Part shown: positions 8,467-18,824 of the stretch, in pieces
Layout: every line of letters begins with the position of its first letter
How positions within the stretch are numbered: the first letter of the stretch is position 1
Assembly: GCF_001632845.1 (NCBI RefSeq)
Contig: NZ_CP011994.1
Location: 62,001 to 126,000 of the forward strand
DNA length: 64,000 nt
Direction: 5' to 3'
Origin: Ectothiorhodospira sp. BSL-9
Lineage (GTDB): Bacteria > Pseudomonadota > Gammaproteobacteria > Ectothiorhodospirales > Ectothiorhodospiraceae
The notes under the pieces: model-generated
Databases searched by the model: none
Told to the model about the DNA's origin: nothing
The model's input: the letters and a program-made list of their open reading frames with translations, nothing else
Made by a program: the position numbers and the translations under genes

Positions 8467-9810
8467 ATGTCCCGCAACAAACCCACCAAGAAGATTGACG
8501 AGGCGATTCGCGCCCGGGCCGAGCAGGCCCTGCGTGCCGGCGACTTTGACCTTTCCCAGGATCTTTTTGACAAGGGCCATATCGACCTGGCCGAGGTCAC
8601 TGAGCACCTGCGCATCTACCAGGCCGAACTGGAGGTGCAGAACGCCGAGTTGCGTGAGGCCCAACTGGCGGCCGAGCGTTCCATGGGGCGCTATTCCGCC
8701 TTCTTCTCCGGCATCCCCGTAGCGGCCCTGGTGGTGGATCGGACCGGATTGATCCTGGAGTCCAACCACCAGGCGGCCCACCTGTTCGGCCTGCGCCACT
8801 CCCATCTGCGGCACCACTTTCTGCGTCGACTGATCCATCATGACAATGAAAGGGACCTGAGCCGGGTACTCATCCAGGCCGAAGAACAGGGCAAGGCGTT
8901 CTGCGAGGACTTCACCTTCGTGCGCACCGAGGGTGATACCTTTCGCGGTGAGTTGCATGTCGCCCGCCTGCCGGGGCGGCAGGGTGGGGAGAACGAATTC
9001 GTATGCGCCGTGGTGGACCTCACCGAACACCTGCGCCATGAGGCCCAGCTGCAACAGGCCCACCAGGAACTGGGCGAGAGCGAGGCCCGGTACCGCATCC
9101 TGGCCGATTACTCACCGGTGTGGGACTACTGGTATGACCCCGAGGGACGGTATCACTATGTCTCCCCCGGGTGCCTGGCCATCAGCGGCCATCCCCCCGA
9201 GGCCTTCATGGACGACCCGGGGCTGTTTACCCGCCTGCTTGAGCCCGAGGACCGGCAGCGCTGGGAGCAGCATGAGCAAGACATCCATGATTGTCGGGAC
9301 CAACTACCCCATGAGCTCATGGAGTTCCGCCTGCGCCACCTGGACGGCGAGGTCCGCTGGATCGAACACGAGTGCCAGCCGGTCGTTGCGGAAGACGGCA
9401 GTTACCAGGGTCGCCGGGGCATCAACCGGGACATTACCGACCGAAAGCGGGCGGAACTGGAGGTGGCTCAGGTCAGCCTGCTGTATGCCACCCTGAGTGC
9501 GGTCAATCAGGCCATCGTCCGCATCGAGGACGAACAACCGCTGCTGGACAATCTGGCGCGCATTGCCGTGGAACACGGCGGCTTCACCGCCTGCGTCATC
9601 AGCCTGCGCAATGGCGATAATCCCCCCCTGCCCCGTGCCTGCAAGGGTCTGACACCCGAACAGATACAGGCCATGCCCCTGCACGAGGCCTGGGAGTTGA
9701 TCAACCGGCAACCTTACGTTTACGCCAACCGGGAGGATCCAGACGCCCCCCCCAATGGCGCCAGTGGGCACAGGCCAACCGGATCCAGACCTTCGGCCAT
9801 TACCCACTGA
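8467..9810 (+). CDS. PAS-GAF sensor part of a frameshifted GGDEF-EAL protein (5' fragment)
   Basis: The 5' part (447 codons) of a long sensor protein whose frame is broken. It has an N-terminal helical region, a PAS domain (about 80-190), a second PAS with PAC (about 205-330, ending in INRDITDRKRAEL) and the first half of a GAF domain beginning near LYATLSAVNQAIV. After codon about 427 it runs through a C8 tract (9746-9753) into 19 codons unlike the family and stops at 9810. Adding one C restores the reading QWRQWAQANRIQTFGHYPL and joins the frame at 9828, completing the GAF domain. The restored protein would be about 1187 residues. Either this is a sequencing error, a true mutation or a phase-variable tract. 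Confidence 0.8.
   Translation: MSRNKPTKKIDEAIRARAEQALRAGDFDLSQDLFDKGHIDLAEVTEHLRIYQAELEVQNAELREAQLAAERSMGRYSAFFSGIPVAALVVDRTGLILESNHQAAHLFGLRHSHLRHHFLRRLIHHDNERDLSRVLIQAEEQGKAFCEDFTFVRTEGDTFRGELHVARLPGRQGGENEFVCAVVDLTEHLRHEAQLQQAHQELGESEARYRILADYSPVWDYWYDPEGRYHYVSPGCLAISGHPPEAFMDDPGLFTRLLEPEDRQRWEQHEQDIHDCRDQLPHELMEFRLRHLDGEVRWIEHECQPVVAEDGSYQGRRGINRDITDRKRAELEVAQVSLLYATLSAVNQAIVRIEDEQPLLDNLARIAVEHGGFTACVISLRNGDNPPLPRACKGLTPEQIQAMPLHEAWELINRQPYVYANREDPDAPPNGASGHRPTGSRPSAITH
9746..9753. other. C8 homopolymer at a reading-frame break
   Basis: Eight consecutive C bases mark the point where the reading frame moves from the 5' PAS-GAF fragment to the downstream PAS-GGDEF-EAL frame. Nine Cs would give one open frame from 8467 to 12029. 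The GAF domain is cut in two at this exact point, which shows the break is not a natural gene boundary. Confidence 0.85.
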
Positions 9811-9827
9811 TCCGCAACCATCGTCTG

Positions 9828-12029
9828 GTGGGCGTGGCCAGCTTCTTCTCCGACACCCGGGCAGGCTTCACCCCGCAAATTGACCGGCTGGTTCAGGACA
9901 TCACCGAGGATTTCTCCTACGCCCTGCAACACCTGGAGCTGGAAAAGAAGCGCCGCATCACGGAGGCGGCCCTGAGCGAGAGCGAGGCCCGGTATCGCAG
10001 CCTGTTCGAGAACACTCATTCCATCATGCTCCTGGTGGACCCGGAGGATGGGCAAATCGTGGACGCCAATCCCGGGGCCTGCCAGTTCTATGGCTGGACC
10101 CGCGACGAGATGCGCCAGCGCCGCATCAGCGACATCAATGCCCTGTCAGACAAGGAAACCCAGGCGGAGATGGCCCGGGTCCAGCGCGGCGGGCACAGGC
10201 ATTTTCGTTTCGTGCATTGCCTGGCCACGGGCGAAAGACGACAGGTGGAGGTGTACAGCGGCAGGATTCAGGTGGAAGGACGGGAACTGCTGCACTCGGT
10301 GGTGCATGACATCACCGAACGCAACCGCGCTGAAGAACGCCTGCGGCTGGCCGACCGGGTCTTTCAGGCTGCCGATGAAGGCATCATGGTCACGGACATG
10401 CAGGGGCGCATCGTGGCCGTGAACCCGGCCTTTACGCGCATCTCCGGCTACACGGAAGAGGACGCCCTGGGCCAGACACCTGCCCTGCTGCATTCGGGAC
10501 GACAGGATGCCAGCTTCTACCAGCGTTTGTGGCGCAACCTGCTGCAACTGGGCCATTGGCGCGGCGAGATCTGGAATCGACGCAAGAACGGCGAGATTTA
10601 CCCGGAGTGGCTCACCATCAGCGCCGTGCGCAACGACGATGGTGAAATCATCCACTATGTGGGGGTGTTCAGCGATATCGGCCAGATCAAGGAGGCCCAG
10701 CAGCAACTGGAGTTCATGGCCCATTACGACCCACTCACCGGACTGGCCAACCGGGCCCTGCTTAGGGACCGCCTGAAGCATGCCCTGCGCCGGGCAGACC
10801 GCAACAAGGCCACCCTCACCCTGCTCTTCCTGGACCTGGACCGCTTCAAGACCATCAACGACACCCTGGGCCACAACCTGGGAGATCTGCTTTTGCAGAC
10901 CGTGGCCCGGCGCATGAAGGACACTGTACGCGCCTCGGACACCCTGAGCCGGCTGGGCGGGGATGAGTTTGTGCTGCTCCTGGAAGATGAAATCAACCCG
11001 CAGGAAATCAACACACTGTGTGAAAAGTTGCTGAATGTGCTGGAGGCCCCCATGTTGCTGGAGGGTCACGAACTGGTGATTACCGCCAGCATCGGCGTGG
11101 CCACCTATCCCGACGACGGGGTGGACGCCGATGCGCTGCTCAAGAATGCCGACCTGGCCATGTATGAGGCCAAGACTCAGGGGCGTAACGCCTATGAGTT
11201 TTTTGCCCCTAGCCTGTCGGAAGGGGTCATGGATCGACTGAAGATGGAATCCGCCCTGCGCGGTGCTGCAGCGCGGAATGAGCTGCGGGTGCATTATCAG
11301 CCCCAGGTGCGGCTGAAGGATGGGTCATTACTGGGGGTGGAGGCCCTCGCCCGCTGGGAACACCCCACGCTGGGGCTGGTGTCACCCGGGCACTTCATCC
11401 CCCTGGCCGAAGAGATGGGGGTGATCGGCGAGATCAGCGCCTGGGTGCTGCGTGAGGCCTGCCGACAGATGCGGGTCTGGTGGAACGAGGGTCGGGAAGT
11501 CAGTTGCGTGGCGGTGAACCTCTCCGTTCAGCAACTGGAGCGGCAGATGCTGGTGGACACGGTGCGCGACTGCCTGAAGGAATACGACCTGCCGGCAGAG
11601 TGCCTGGAACTGGAGGTAACCGAATCCCTGATCATGCGGGCCCCGGAGAAGGCCCAATCGGTGCTCCAGAAACTCAAGGTGATGGGGGTGAAGATCTCGG
11701 TGGACGACTTCGGCACCGGATATTCCTCCCTGTCCTACCTCAAGCGCCTGCCCCTGGATCGACTCAAGATCGATCGCTCCTTTGTCCAGGACATCGGCAT
11801 GGATGCCAATGGCGAGGCCATCATCCGCGCCATCATCGGTCTGGGAGCCAGCCTGGGCCTGGAGACCCTGGCCGAAGGGGTGGAACAGGAGGAGCAGGTC
11901 CGGTTCCTCCTCAAGGAAGGCTGCGACCTGGCCCAGGGTTTCCTATTCAGCCGACCCGTGCCCCCGAATCAACTCACTTTTCACTGGGACTGTCCGACGA
12001 CGCCTTCGGACGAACCATCCAGTCCGTGA
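9828..12029 (+). CDS. GAF(end)-PAS-PAS-GGDEF-EAL protein (3' fragment of the frameshifted gene)
   Basis: The downstream part, open from a GTG at 9828 (733 codons), though the homologous frame extends upstream to the C8 tract. It starts in the last third of a GAF domain (VGVASFFSDTRAGF), then has PAS-PAC (to HDITERNRAEE), a second PAS-PAC (to SDIGQIKEAQQ), GGDEF with intact SRLGGDEFV and an RASD inhibitory site, and EAL with EALARWEHP, EVTESLI and DDFGTGY all present. Both c-di-GMP synthesis and hydrolysis motifs are intact, and the RxxD site suggests product feedback. There are no transmembrane segments in either fragment, so the joined protein is a cytosolic sensor. If translated alone from 9828 it would lack most sensing domains. 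The 3' end overlaps the convergent CheB-CheR gene by 56 bp. Confidence 0.82.
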   Translation: MGVASFFSDTRAGFTPQIDRLVQDITEDFSYALQHLELEKKRRITEAALSESEARYRSLFENTHSIMLLVDPEDGQIVDANPGACQFYGWTRDEMRQRRISDINALSDKETQAEMARVQRGGHRHFRFVHCLATGERRQVEVYSGRIQVEGRELLHSVVHDITERNRAEERLRLADRVFQAADEGIMVTDMQGRIVAVNPAFTRISGYTEEDALGQTPALLHSGRQDASFYQRLWRNLLQLGHWRGEIWNRRKNGEIYPEWLTISAVRNDDGEIIHYVGVFSDIGQIKEAQQQLEFMAHYDPLTGLANRALLRDRLKHALRRADRNKATLTLLFLDLDRFKTINDTLGHNLGDLLLQTVARRMKDTVRASDTLSRLGGDEFVLLLEDEINPQEINTLCEKLLNVLEAPMLLEGHELVITASIGVATYPDDGVDADALLKNADLAMYEAKTQGRNAYEFFAPSLSEGVMDRLKMESALRGAAARNELRVHYQPQVRLKDGSLLGVEALARWEHPTLGLVSPGHFIPLAEEMGVIGEISAWVLREACRQMRVWWNEGREVSCVAVNLSVQQLERQMLVDTVRDCLKEYDLPAECLELEVTESLIMRAPEKAQSVLQKLKVMGVKISVDDFGTGYSSLSYLKRLPLDRLKIDRSFVQDIGMDANGEAIIRAIIGLGASLGLETLAEGVEQEEQVRFLLKEGCDLAQGFLFSRPVPPNQLTFHWDCPTTPSDEPSSP

Positions 12030-14994
12030 TCTCCAGGCGGCTGACGATGGCCCCACCCTCCGGGTGGTGCAGCATGCCCACTTGCATCAGGAACCATCGA
12101 TCCGGCTCCGACCCAGGATAGCGGTACTCGAAACCAAACCCCTCGCTGTCACCCTTGAGCACCTGGCGCAGCCCTCGTTCCGCCTTGATGGTGTATTCTT
12201 CTGCTCCCTCAGGCTGGGCGCCCCGGGCATAGCAGGACTCCAGGAAATTGTCTCCGGGACCGGCTACACCCAGTGGATCCTTCGCCTGTGCCTTGAAGGC
12301 CTCCCGCCAGGCCTTGTTGACGATCTGGATCATGCCACTGCTGTCCAGCACCGCCACCTGGTGGGTCTGGGAATCCAGCACTGCCTGCAGGCGCACCACA
12401 TCCCGCACCGAGGTGATGTCCACCAGGGTGATCACTGCCCCCCGGGAGGCGGCTCCCTGCAGGGTGTAAGGCAGGATGCGCACCAGATAGTAATTGCCCG
12501 ATTCCGAACACACCTCATGCTCGTTCATGCGCCCTTCCCGCAGGCTTTCGCGCAGGTCATCCATGAGTCCGGGGTACATCAGGTTGTGGGTGAAATCGTC
12601 GATGCGTCGACCCACATCCCCGTCACGGATCTTGAAGATCTGCTGCGCCTCGGGGGTGAAGCGGGTGATGTGCATGGATTCATCCAGGAACAGGGTGGCG
12701 ATGGACGCTGCCTTGGCCATGCTGTCCAGGTCCGCGTTGAGGCGATTGAGGATCTGGATCTTCTCCTGATTCTCCGCATTGACGGTGTACAACTCCTCGT
12801 TCACCGACTGCAGTTCCTCGTTGGAGCTTTGCAATTCCTCGTTGGCCGCCATCATCTCCTCGTTGGTGGCCTGCAGCTCCTCGTTGGAGGCTTCCAGTTC
12901 CTCAATGGTGGCCTGCAGGCTCTCCCGGGTGGCGGCCAATTCCTGCTCCAGGGAGTTGATGCGATCCAGGGCCTCCACGCTCATGTCCAGGCACTGGGTT
13001 TCCTTGTCGCCACCCTCGCGGACAACGGCCTCCTGGGACTCGAAGGAGAGCAGCAGGAAGGTACTGTTACGTTCGTCCCCGTCCAGGCGGCGCACGTTCA
13101 GGCGCAGGCGCTCGGTGCTGCCACCGGGCATCTTGAAGGTGCTGGCCTCGGAGCGGATCACCTCGCCGCTCCTGGAAGCCCGACGCAGCAGGGCCTGGGC
13201 CACGGGAACGATACCGGCGGGCAACAGCTTGGAGATCTCCAGGGTGATGCTGCCGGAAGGGAAATGCAGGAATCGCTGTGCCTCCCCAAACACATGGATG
13301 AGTTCCAGCGACTCCGATAGCAGGATGCTGGGCGGGGCATGCTCCTGCAGCAAGACCTGCTGCGCGGACTCAATGGCCGAGGCATCCCGGGAGCGGAACG
13401 CCTTGTCACTGCGCCCAGCGGAGGGTTGCGTACGTCTTTCGAGGGCCGGGATGCTGGCGTGGTGTGACTCCATTGGCAGCGGGGCGCTGCGCAGCATCTT
13501 AAACAGCTTGTACTTGCTGCTCACCGGTGTGAAATCCGGGCTCAGTTCCCCCAGGGATTCACTGCTGCCCAGGAACATGTAGCCGTTCGGGGCCAGGGCA
13601 TACTGCAACCGCCGCAGGGCCCGCTGTTGAGTGGTGGGCAGGAAGTAGATCAGCATGTTACGGCAGGTCACCATGTCCATGCGTGTGAAGGGTGGGTCCT
13701 CCACCAGGTTGTGGCGAGCAAAGACCAGGGTCTGGCGCAGCTCCGGCTTGACCACGAAGTGGCTGCCCCGTTTGTCGAAGAAGCGCTCCAGCCGCTCCGG
13801 GGACACCTCCGCCATGATGGCCTCGGAAAACCTGCCCGCGCTGGCGGCATCCACGTTCTTTTGCTCCACGTCGGTGGCAAAGATCTTCAGGTCCGGCCAG
13901 CGGTGGGCTCGCTCGAAGGCCTCGGCAAACAGGATGGCGATGGAATAGGCTTCCTCCCCCGTGGACGTACCCGCCACCCAGACCCGGATGGAGTGGCTTA
14001 TGCCGGACTGGCTGACAATATCCTCCACCGCCTTGCTGGCCAGGGTGTCGAAGGCCTCCGGGTCGCGGAAGAAGTTGGTCACCGGGATGAGGATCTCCCG
14101 CCGCAGTACCGACACCTCGCCCGAATCCCCCTCCAGCAGTTCCAGGTAGTGCTCGAAATCCGGCACGTGGCGCACCTGCATGCGCCGCTCGATGCGGCGC
14201 AGCACCGTGGCCGGCTTGTAGTCCCGGAAGTTGACCCCGCCATGGTTGTGCAGCAGGTGGAAGATGCCCTCCAGGGCCGAGCCCGAATCCAGGTCAGAGG
14301 TGGTCTTGGGGGGCAGCGTCACCTGGGTGTCGGGTTTTTGCTCGATATGATCGCGGATCCGCGCGCCCAGGGTATCCGGGGGCAGTACCTCGTCCACCAG
14401 GCCGGTGGCGATGACGCTGCGCGGCATGCCGTCGAACTTGGCACTCTCCGGGTCCTGGGCCAGCAGCAGGCCACCGGCATCGTTGATGGCCACCGAGCCC
14501 CGGGTACCGTCAGATCCAGTGCCTGACAGGATGACGCCGATGGACCGGTGATCGAACTCCCTGGCCAGGGAGGAAAAAAAAAGGTCAATGGGTAGGGATA
14601 AGATCCGGGGATTCTTGGGGCTGAGGCGCAAGTGCCCCTCGGAGAGGGTCATCAGATTGCCGGGCGGAATCAGGTAGATGGTCTCAGGTTCCAGTTCCAT
14701 GGCATCACGGACCGTGACCACCGGCATGCTGGTATGTCGAGCCAGAAGATTGGCCATCAGGCTCTTGTGGTCCGGGGAGAGATGCTGAACCACCACGAAG
14801 GCCGCGCCGGTCTCTTTTGGCATGGCCTCGAACAATCGCTCCAGGGCCTCGAGCCCCCCCGCCGAGGCACCAATACCCACCACATGGCCGGTAAACTCCT
14901 GCGTCGGCCCAGCGGCCTCAAGCACCTCGCCAGCATCCTCCTGGGAGGCATCCTGGGGCTCGTGGGTGTCTTGTGGGGTCTGATCGGATGACAT
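11974..14994 (-). CDS. CheB-CheR-PAS fusion protein
   Basis: A protein of about 1006 residues. Order: an acidic N-terminal tail; a CheB methylesterase domain (about 35-220) with S44 in GIGASAGG, His in VVQHLSPDH and Asp in [10 protein letters not shown], the full catalytic triad; a CheR methyltransferase domain (about 240-490) with [16 protein letters not shown] and [12 protein letters not shown]; a long coiled coil of repeated EELQ/NEEL units (about 660-740); and a C-terminal PAS region. It lacks a receiver domain and a histidine kinase, unlike chemotaxis CheB and unlike CheBR-kinase hybrids. The ATG at 14994 was chosen; a GTG at 15036 would add 14 residues. It sits among c-di-GMP genes, so a link between methylation signalling and c-di-GMP is plausible but unproved. 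Confidence 0.87.
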   Translation of the reverse strand: MSSDQTPQDTHEPQDASQEDAGEVLEAAGPTQEFTGHVVGIGASAGGLEALERLFEAMPKETGAAFVVVQHLSPDHKSLMANLLARHTSMPVVTVRDAMELEPETIYLIPPGNLMTLSEGHLRLSPKNPRILSLPIDLFFSSLAREFDHRSIGVILSGTGSDGTRGSVAINDAGGLLLAQDPESAKFDGMPRSVIATGLVDEVLPPDTLGARIRDHIEQKPDTQVTLPPKTTSDLDSGSALEGIFHLLHNHGGVNFRDYKPATVLRRIERRMQVRHVPDFEHYLELLEGDSGEVSVLRREILIPVTNFFRDPEAFDTLASKAVEDIVSQSGISHSIRVWVAGTSTGEEAYSIAILFAEAFERAHRWPDLKIFATDVEQKNVDAASAGRFSEAIMAEVSPERLERFFDKRGSHFVVKPELRQTLVFARHNLVEDPPFTRMDMVTCRNMLIYFLPTTQQRALRRLQYALAPNGYMFLGSSESLGELSPDFTPVSSKYKLFKMLRSAPLPMESHHASIPALERRTQPSAGRSDKAFRSRDASAIESAQQVLLQEHAPPSILLSESLELIHVFGEAQRFLHFPSGSITLEISKLLPAGIVPVAQALLRRASRSGEVIRSEASTFKMPGGSTERLRLNVRRLDGDERNSTFLLLSFESQEAVVREGGDKETQCLDMSVEALDRINSLEQELAATRESLQATIEELEASNEELQATNEEMMAANEELQSSNEELQSVNEELYTVNAENQEKIQILNRLNADLDSMAKAASIATLFLDESMHITRFTPEAQQIFKIRDGDVGRRIDDFTHNLMYPGLMDDLRESLREGRMNEHEVCSESGNYYLVRILPYTLQGAASRGAVITLVDITSVRDVVRLQAVLDSQTHQVAVLDSSGMIQIVNKAWREAFKAQAKDPLGVAGPGDNFLESCYARGAQPEGAEEYTIKAERGLRQVLKGDSEGFGFEYRYPGSEPDRWFLMQVGMLHHPEGGAIVSRLEITDWMVRPKASSDSPSEK

Positions 14995-15092
14995 GGTGGG
15001 CTTACCGCGCAGGCCGGAGTGAATGGACTTCCCCACTATAAGGCCATCACCGGCTTACCGCCAGAAGCCCTGCCCGGCCCTGGATTCCGCTT

Positions 15093-17384
15093 TCATCGCT
15101 CCTCAAGGACCTTCGCGTCGTTCGGCATCAGCGTCGAACGGCGCAGTATCTCCGGGATGGCCTTGGCGGCCACCGGGTGGCTGAAGCGATACCCCTGCGC
15201 CCGATGACATCCAAGGGCCAGCAGGGCCTCCTGCTGCTCCCGCGTTTCCACACCCTCGGCCAGCACTTCCATCTTCAGATGCCCACCCAGCGTGGTGATG
15301 GCGCTGGCGATGGCCACATCGTGAGGGTCGGAGGAGATGCCACTGATAAAGCTCTGGTCAATCTTCAAAGCATCAAAAGGCAGTGACTTGAGATAGGACA
15401 GGGATGAATACCCGGTGCCGAAATCATCCACCGCAAGAGCCACACCCAAAGACTTGAGCTGGCGCAACAGTTCCTCCGAACCCTGACGGCGATCCATGAC
15501 GAAGCTTTCCGTGATCTCCAGTTCCAGCAGGCCCGGTTCCACCCCCGTCTCCCGCAACAAGGCGTCCACGGTTTCCGCGAGGTTGCTGCGCTGCACCTGC
15601 ACACCCGAGACATTCACCGCCACAGTGCCAAATTCGAGTCCGGCGTCCCGCCAGGCTTTCGCCTGCACACAGGCCTGGCGCAACACCCAGCGACCAAGGG
15701 GCAGGATCAGGCCGGTATCCTCGGCCATGGGGATGAAGCGCCCCGGCGAAATCATGCCCCGGGTGGGATGCTCCCAACGGACCAGTGCCTCAAGACCCAC
15801 CACCGCCCCGCTGATCAGATCCACCTGGGGCTGGTAGTGCAGCACCAGTTCATTGCGTGCCAGTGCCTGGCGCAGGTCCGCCGCCAGCAGCACCCGGTCC
15901 CGGGCGTAATCGGTGAGATCCTGAGTGTAAAGAGCATAGGTATTGCCGCCCGCCTGCTTGGCGTGATGCATGGCCGCATCGCTGTGCTGCAGCAGTTGAT
16001 CCTGTTCGCGGCCATCCTGGGGGAAGCTGGCGATACCAATACTGGCAGTGATGAAGACGTCGTTATTGCGTATCTTCACGGGGAGCTGCACCGCCTGGAT
16101 GATCGCCTCAGCCACCTGTTCCACCCGGGTTTCCTCATCTGAGCCCTGCTCCACCAGGATGGCGAATTCATCACTGCCCATGCGCGCCAGGGTTTCGCCC
16201 CGCTGCAGGATGCTGGTGAACCGCTCAGCCAGACTGGAGAGGAGTTGATCCCCCATGCGGATACCCAGGCTGTCATTGATATGCTTGAAGCCATCCAGGT
16301 CCAGTAGCAGCACCGACACCTGCGAGGCATGAGAGCGAGCCCTGAGAAGGGCCTGTTCCAGGCGGGTGCGAAACAGCAAGCGATTGGGCAGGTTGGTCAG
16401 GGCATCCCGGTGGGCCAGGCGTTCGATCTGTTCCTGGGAGCTCTTGAGGTCGGAAATATCGGAAAAGACACTGACGAAATGGGTCAACCGGCCCTCGGCG
16501 TCGCGCACGGCATTGATGGTGGACCATTGGGGGTAGATCTCACCGCTCTTGCGACGATTCCACAGCTCGCCCCGCCAGCCTCCCGTCAGGCTGATCATGT
16601 CCCACATGCGACGGTAGAAGAACCGGCTATGGCGGCCGGAACTGAGCAGGCTGGGATTGTGCCCGATGGCCTCCTTCGGACCATAACCCGTGATCCGGGT
16701 GAAGGAGGCATTCACCATCAGGATGCGGGCACGATCATCGGTGATGATCATGCCCTCGCCACTGGATTCGAACACCGTGGACCACTGGCGCAGTTTTGCC
16801 TCATCGCGCTTGCGCGCGCTGATGTCCTGAAAGGCCCCCTGCACCCGGGTGATGCGCCCTTGCTCGTCGCGCACGGCCCGACCGATGGTGCGCACCCAGA
16901 CCGGCGTACCCCTACGGGTGAGGATCTGCATCTCCTCGTCGTAGGGAATGCCTTCCTCGGCGCACGCCCGGAAGACCTGGCGAATCCTGTCCCGGTAGGC
17001 CGGCGCATAGAACTCAATGCCGTCTTCCAGCCTGATCCGGGTGCCCGGGGGCATGTCATGGATGCGATAGACCTCAGGCGACCAATGCACCAGGCCAGCT
17101 TGCAGATCCACCTGCCAGCCACCCACATGGGCCAGGCCGGAGGCCATGTTCATGAGGCGCTCGCTATCCTCGAGACGATGGGCCCAGGATCGCAGCAGCC
17201 CATACAGCAGCATGGACGTGACCAGCACGAACAGCAGCCCCTTGGCGATCTCCAGACGAACCTGCACCGTCCCATTATCAAGGGCCAGATCCAGTAGCCA
17301 GCCAGAACTGACGATCCACAGCCCCGCGATGAGGGCGTAAATCAGTACCAATGTTCCGGCGCTTGGTTTGAGGCGTTTACGCAT
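15093..17384 (-). CDS. membrane PAS-PAS-GGDEF-EAL protein with altered GGDEF motif
   Basis: A 763-residue protein. Two N-terminal transmembrane segments (about 12-32 and 46-66) anchor it, followed by PAS-PAC (to FQDISARKRDE), a second PAS-PAC (to FSDISDLKSSQ), GGDEF and EAL domains. The GGDEF signature reads RMGSDEF, with Ser replacing the second Gly, and no RxxD site is present, so cyclase activity may be lost and the domain may bind GTP as a regulator. The EAL domain keeps EALVRWEHP, EITESFV and DDFGTGY, suggesting active c-di-GMP phosphodiesterase. The ATG at 17384 is preferred over the adjacent GTG at 17387. It lies upstream of the CheB-CheR gene on the same strand, about 100 bp apart. 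Confidence 0.9.
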   Translation of the reverse strand: MRKRLKPSAGTLVLIYALIAGLWIVSSGWLLDLALDNGTVQVRLEIAKGLLFVLVTSMLLYGLLRSWAHRLEDSERLMNMASGLAHVGGWQVDLQAGLVHWSPEVYRIHDMPPGTRIRLEDGIEFYAPAYRDRIRQVFRACAEEGIPYDEEMQILTRRGTPVWVRTIGRAVRDEQGRITRVQGAFQDISARKRDEAKLRQWSTVFESSGEGMIITDDRARILMVNASFTRITGYGPKEAIGHNPSLLSSGRHSRFFYRRMWDMISLTGGWRGELWNRRKSGEIYPQWSTINAVRDAEGRLTHFVSVFSDISDLKSSQEQIERLAHRDALTNLPNRLLFRTRLEQALLRARSHASQVSVLLLDLDGFKHINDSLGIRMGDQLLSSLAERFTSILQRGETLARMGSDEFAILVEQGSDEETRVEQVAEAIIQAVQLPVKIRNNDVFITASIGIASFPQDGREQDQLLQHSDAAMHHAKQAGGNTYALYTQDLTDYARDRVLLAADLRQALARNELVLHYQPQVDLISGAVVGLEALVRWEHPTRGMISPGRFIPMAEDTGLILPLGRWVLRQACVQAKAWRDAGLEFGTVAVNVSGVQVQRSNLAETVDALLRETGVEPGLLELEITESFVMDRRQGSEELLRQLKSLGVALAVDDFGTGYSSLSYLKSLPFDALKIDQSFISGISSDPHDVAIASAITTLGGHLKMEVLAEGVETREQQEALLALGCHRAQGYRFSHPVAAKAIPEILRRSTLMPNDAKVLEER

Positions 17385-17537
17385 CACGTCACTCTACGGC
17401 ATCTCCGAATCCCCCGGAATACCATCCCCCGACATAATCGGGTTATCATGATGGCACCTGTCTCCCGGGAGATCCACCGGGGCGATGCGGGTCGGCGGTT
17501 CCCGCCAGTCGCGGCCCATGATGTCCCACGGAGCCCC

Positions 17538-18686
17538 ATGTCAGACACCCACCCCAGTGAGGAAAGGTACCGCACCACGCGACGGGTGACGCTCGTGGGT
17601 GCCGCCACCAATGCCACCCTGGCCACGGCCCAGGTGGTGGGTGGTTTCCTCACCCAATCCCAGGCACTGATCGCCGATGGTGTACATACCCTGTCGGACC
17701 TGCTCAGTGACTTCATGGTGCTGTTCGCCGCCCGCAAGGCCAATGCACCGGCGGACGACAACCACCCCTATGGCCATGCCCGTATCGAGACCCTGGCCAC
17801 CGTGATCGTGGGACTGGCCCTGATCGGCGTTGCCCTGGGCATCGCCCTGGATGCCTTCCGGCGCCTGCAGTCCCCGGAAGACCTGCTCAGCCCGGCCCCC
17901 GCGGCCCTGGCTCTGGCGGCCCTGGCCATTATTTCCAAGGAGGGGCTTTACCATTACACCGTGCGGGCGGCGCGGCGCATCGACTCCAGCCTGCTTTATG
18001 CCAATGCCTGGCACCACCGCTCCGACGTGGTCTCGTCGCTGGTGGTGCTGGTGGGCATTGGGGCCACCCTGGCGGGCTTCGCGTTCATGGATGCCGTGGC
18101 CGCCGTGCTGGTGGCCCTGCTGATCAGTTTGATGGGCGCCAAGCTGATCTGGAACAGTGTGAGCGAGTTGATCGACACCGGCGTGGGCCCGGAAGAACAG
18201 CGGCAGATGCTGGATTCGGTCAGGCACCTGGACGGTATCCATGGCGTTCATGAACTGCGTACCCGGCGCATGGGCAGTGCGCTACTGGCCGATGTGCACA
18301 TCATGGTGGGCCCAAGGATCAGCGTCTCCGAAGGCCATCGCATCAGCGAATCCGTAGCCAAGACCCTGCGACAGTCCCGTCCCGAGTTGCGCGAGGTGCT
18401 GGTGCATGTGGATCCGGAGGATGACCGGACACACGCCCCCAGCAGCCACCTGCCCTGCCGGTCTGAATTGATGCGCCGCTTGAATCTGCAGTGGCAGTCC
18501 GTCCCCGGCGCACTGCCGATGGACAACGTGGTGCTGCACTACCTGGACGGTCGCATCCATCTGGAACTGCACCTCTCACCAGACAATTTTGAAACCCTGG
18601 AGGGGGCACGAGCCCTGGCGCGACAGCTCACCCGGGTCACCCAGGAGGTGAAGGGAGTGGGGGAAGTCAGGGTGTATTTCAGGTAA
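17538..18686 (+). CDS. cation diffusion facilitator family transporter
   Basis: A 382-residue CDF-family metal/proton antiporter. The N-terminal membrane domain shows HTLSDLLSD in TM2 and HPYGHARIE at the TM3 entry, and a later HHRSDVVSS in TM5. These HxxxD pairs form the metal site that exports Zn2+, Fe2+ or Mn2+. A cytosolic metal-binding C-terminal domain follows (DVHIMVGPRISV, LVHVDPEDD), with a further tail of about 90 residues that resembles a repeat of the C-terminal fold and makes it longer than FieF (300). The start at 17538 has CACGGAG at the right distance. It is divergent from the PAS-GGDEF-EAL gene. The metal specificity is not deduced. Confidence 0.9.
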   Translation: MSDTHPSEERYRTTRRVTLVGAATNATLATAQVVGGFLTQSQALIADGVHTLSDLLSDFMVLFAARKANAPADDNHPYGHARIETLATVIVGLALIGVALGIALDAFRRLQSPEDLLSPAPAALALAALAIISKEGLYHYTVRAARRIDSSLLYANAWHHRSDVVSSLVVLVGIGATLAGFAFMDAVAAVLVALLISLMGAKLIWNSVSELIDTGVGPEEQRQMLDSVRHLDGIHGVHELRTRRMGSALLADVHIMVGPRISVSEGHRISESVAKTLRQSRPELREVLVHVDPEDDRTHAPSSHLPCRSELMRRLNLQWQSVPGALPMDNVVLHYLDGRIHLELHLSPDNFETLEGARALARQLTRVTQEVKGVGEVRVYFR

Positions 18687-18824
18687 TGAGCCCCCCCCTT
18701 CAAGCTGGGCGGATGAGCACCGCTCGAATTTGAGCACTTCGGGGAGAATTCGCTCGCGGGCCCCTTGCTTCATGCTGGCCAGTGACTTTGGTAGGGTGGT
18801 TTTTCAAACATAAGGGAAAAACCG

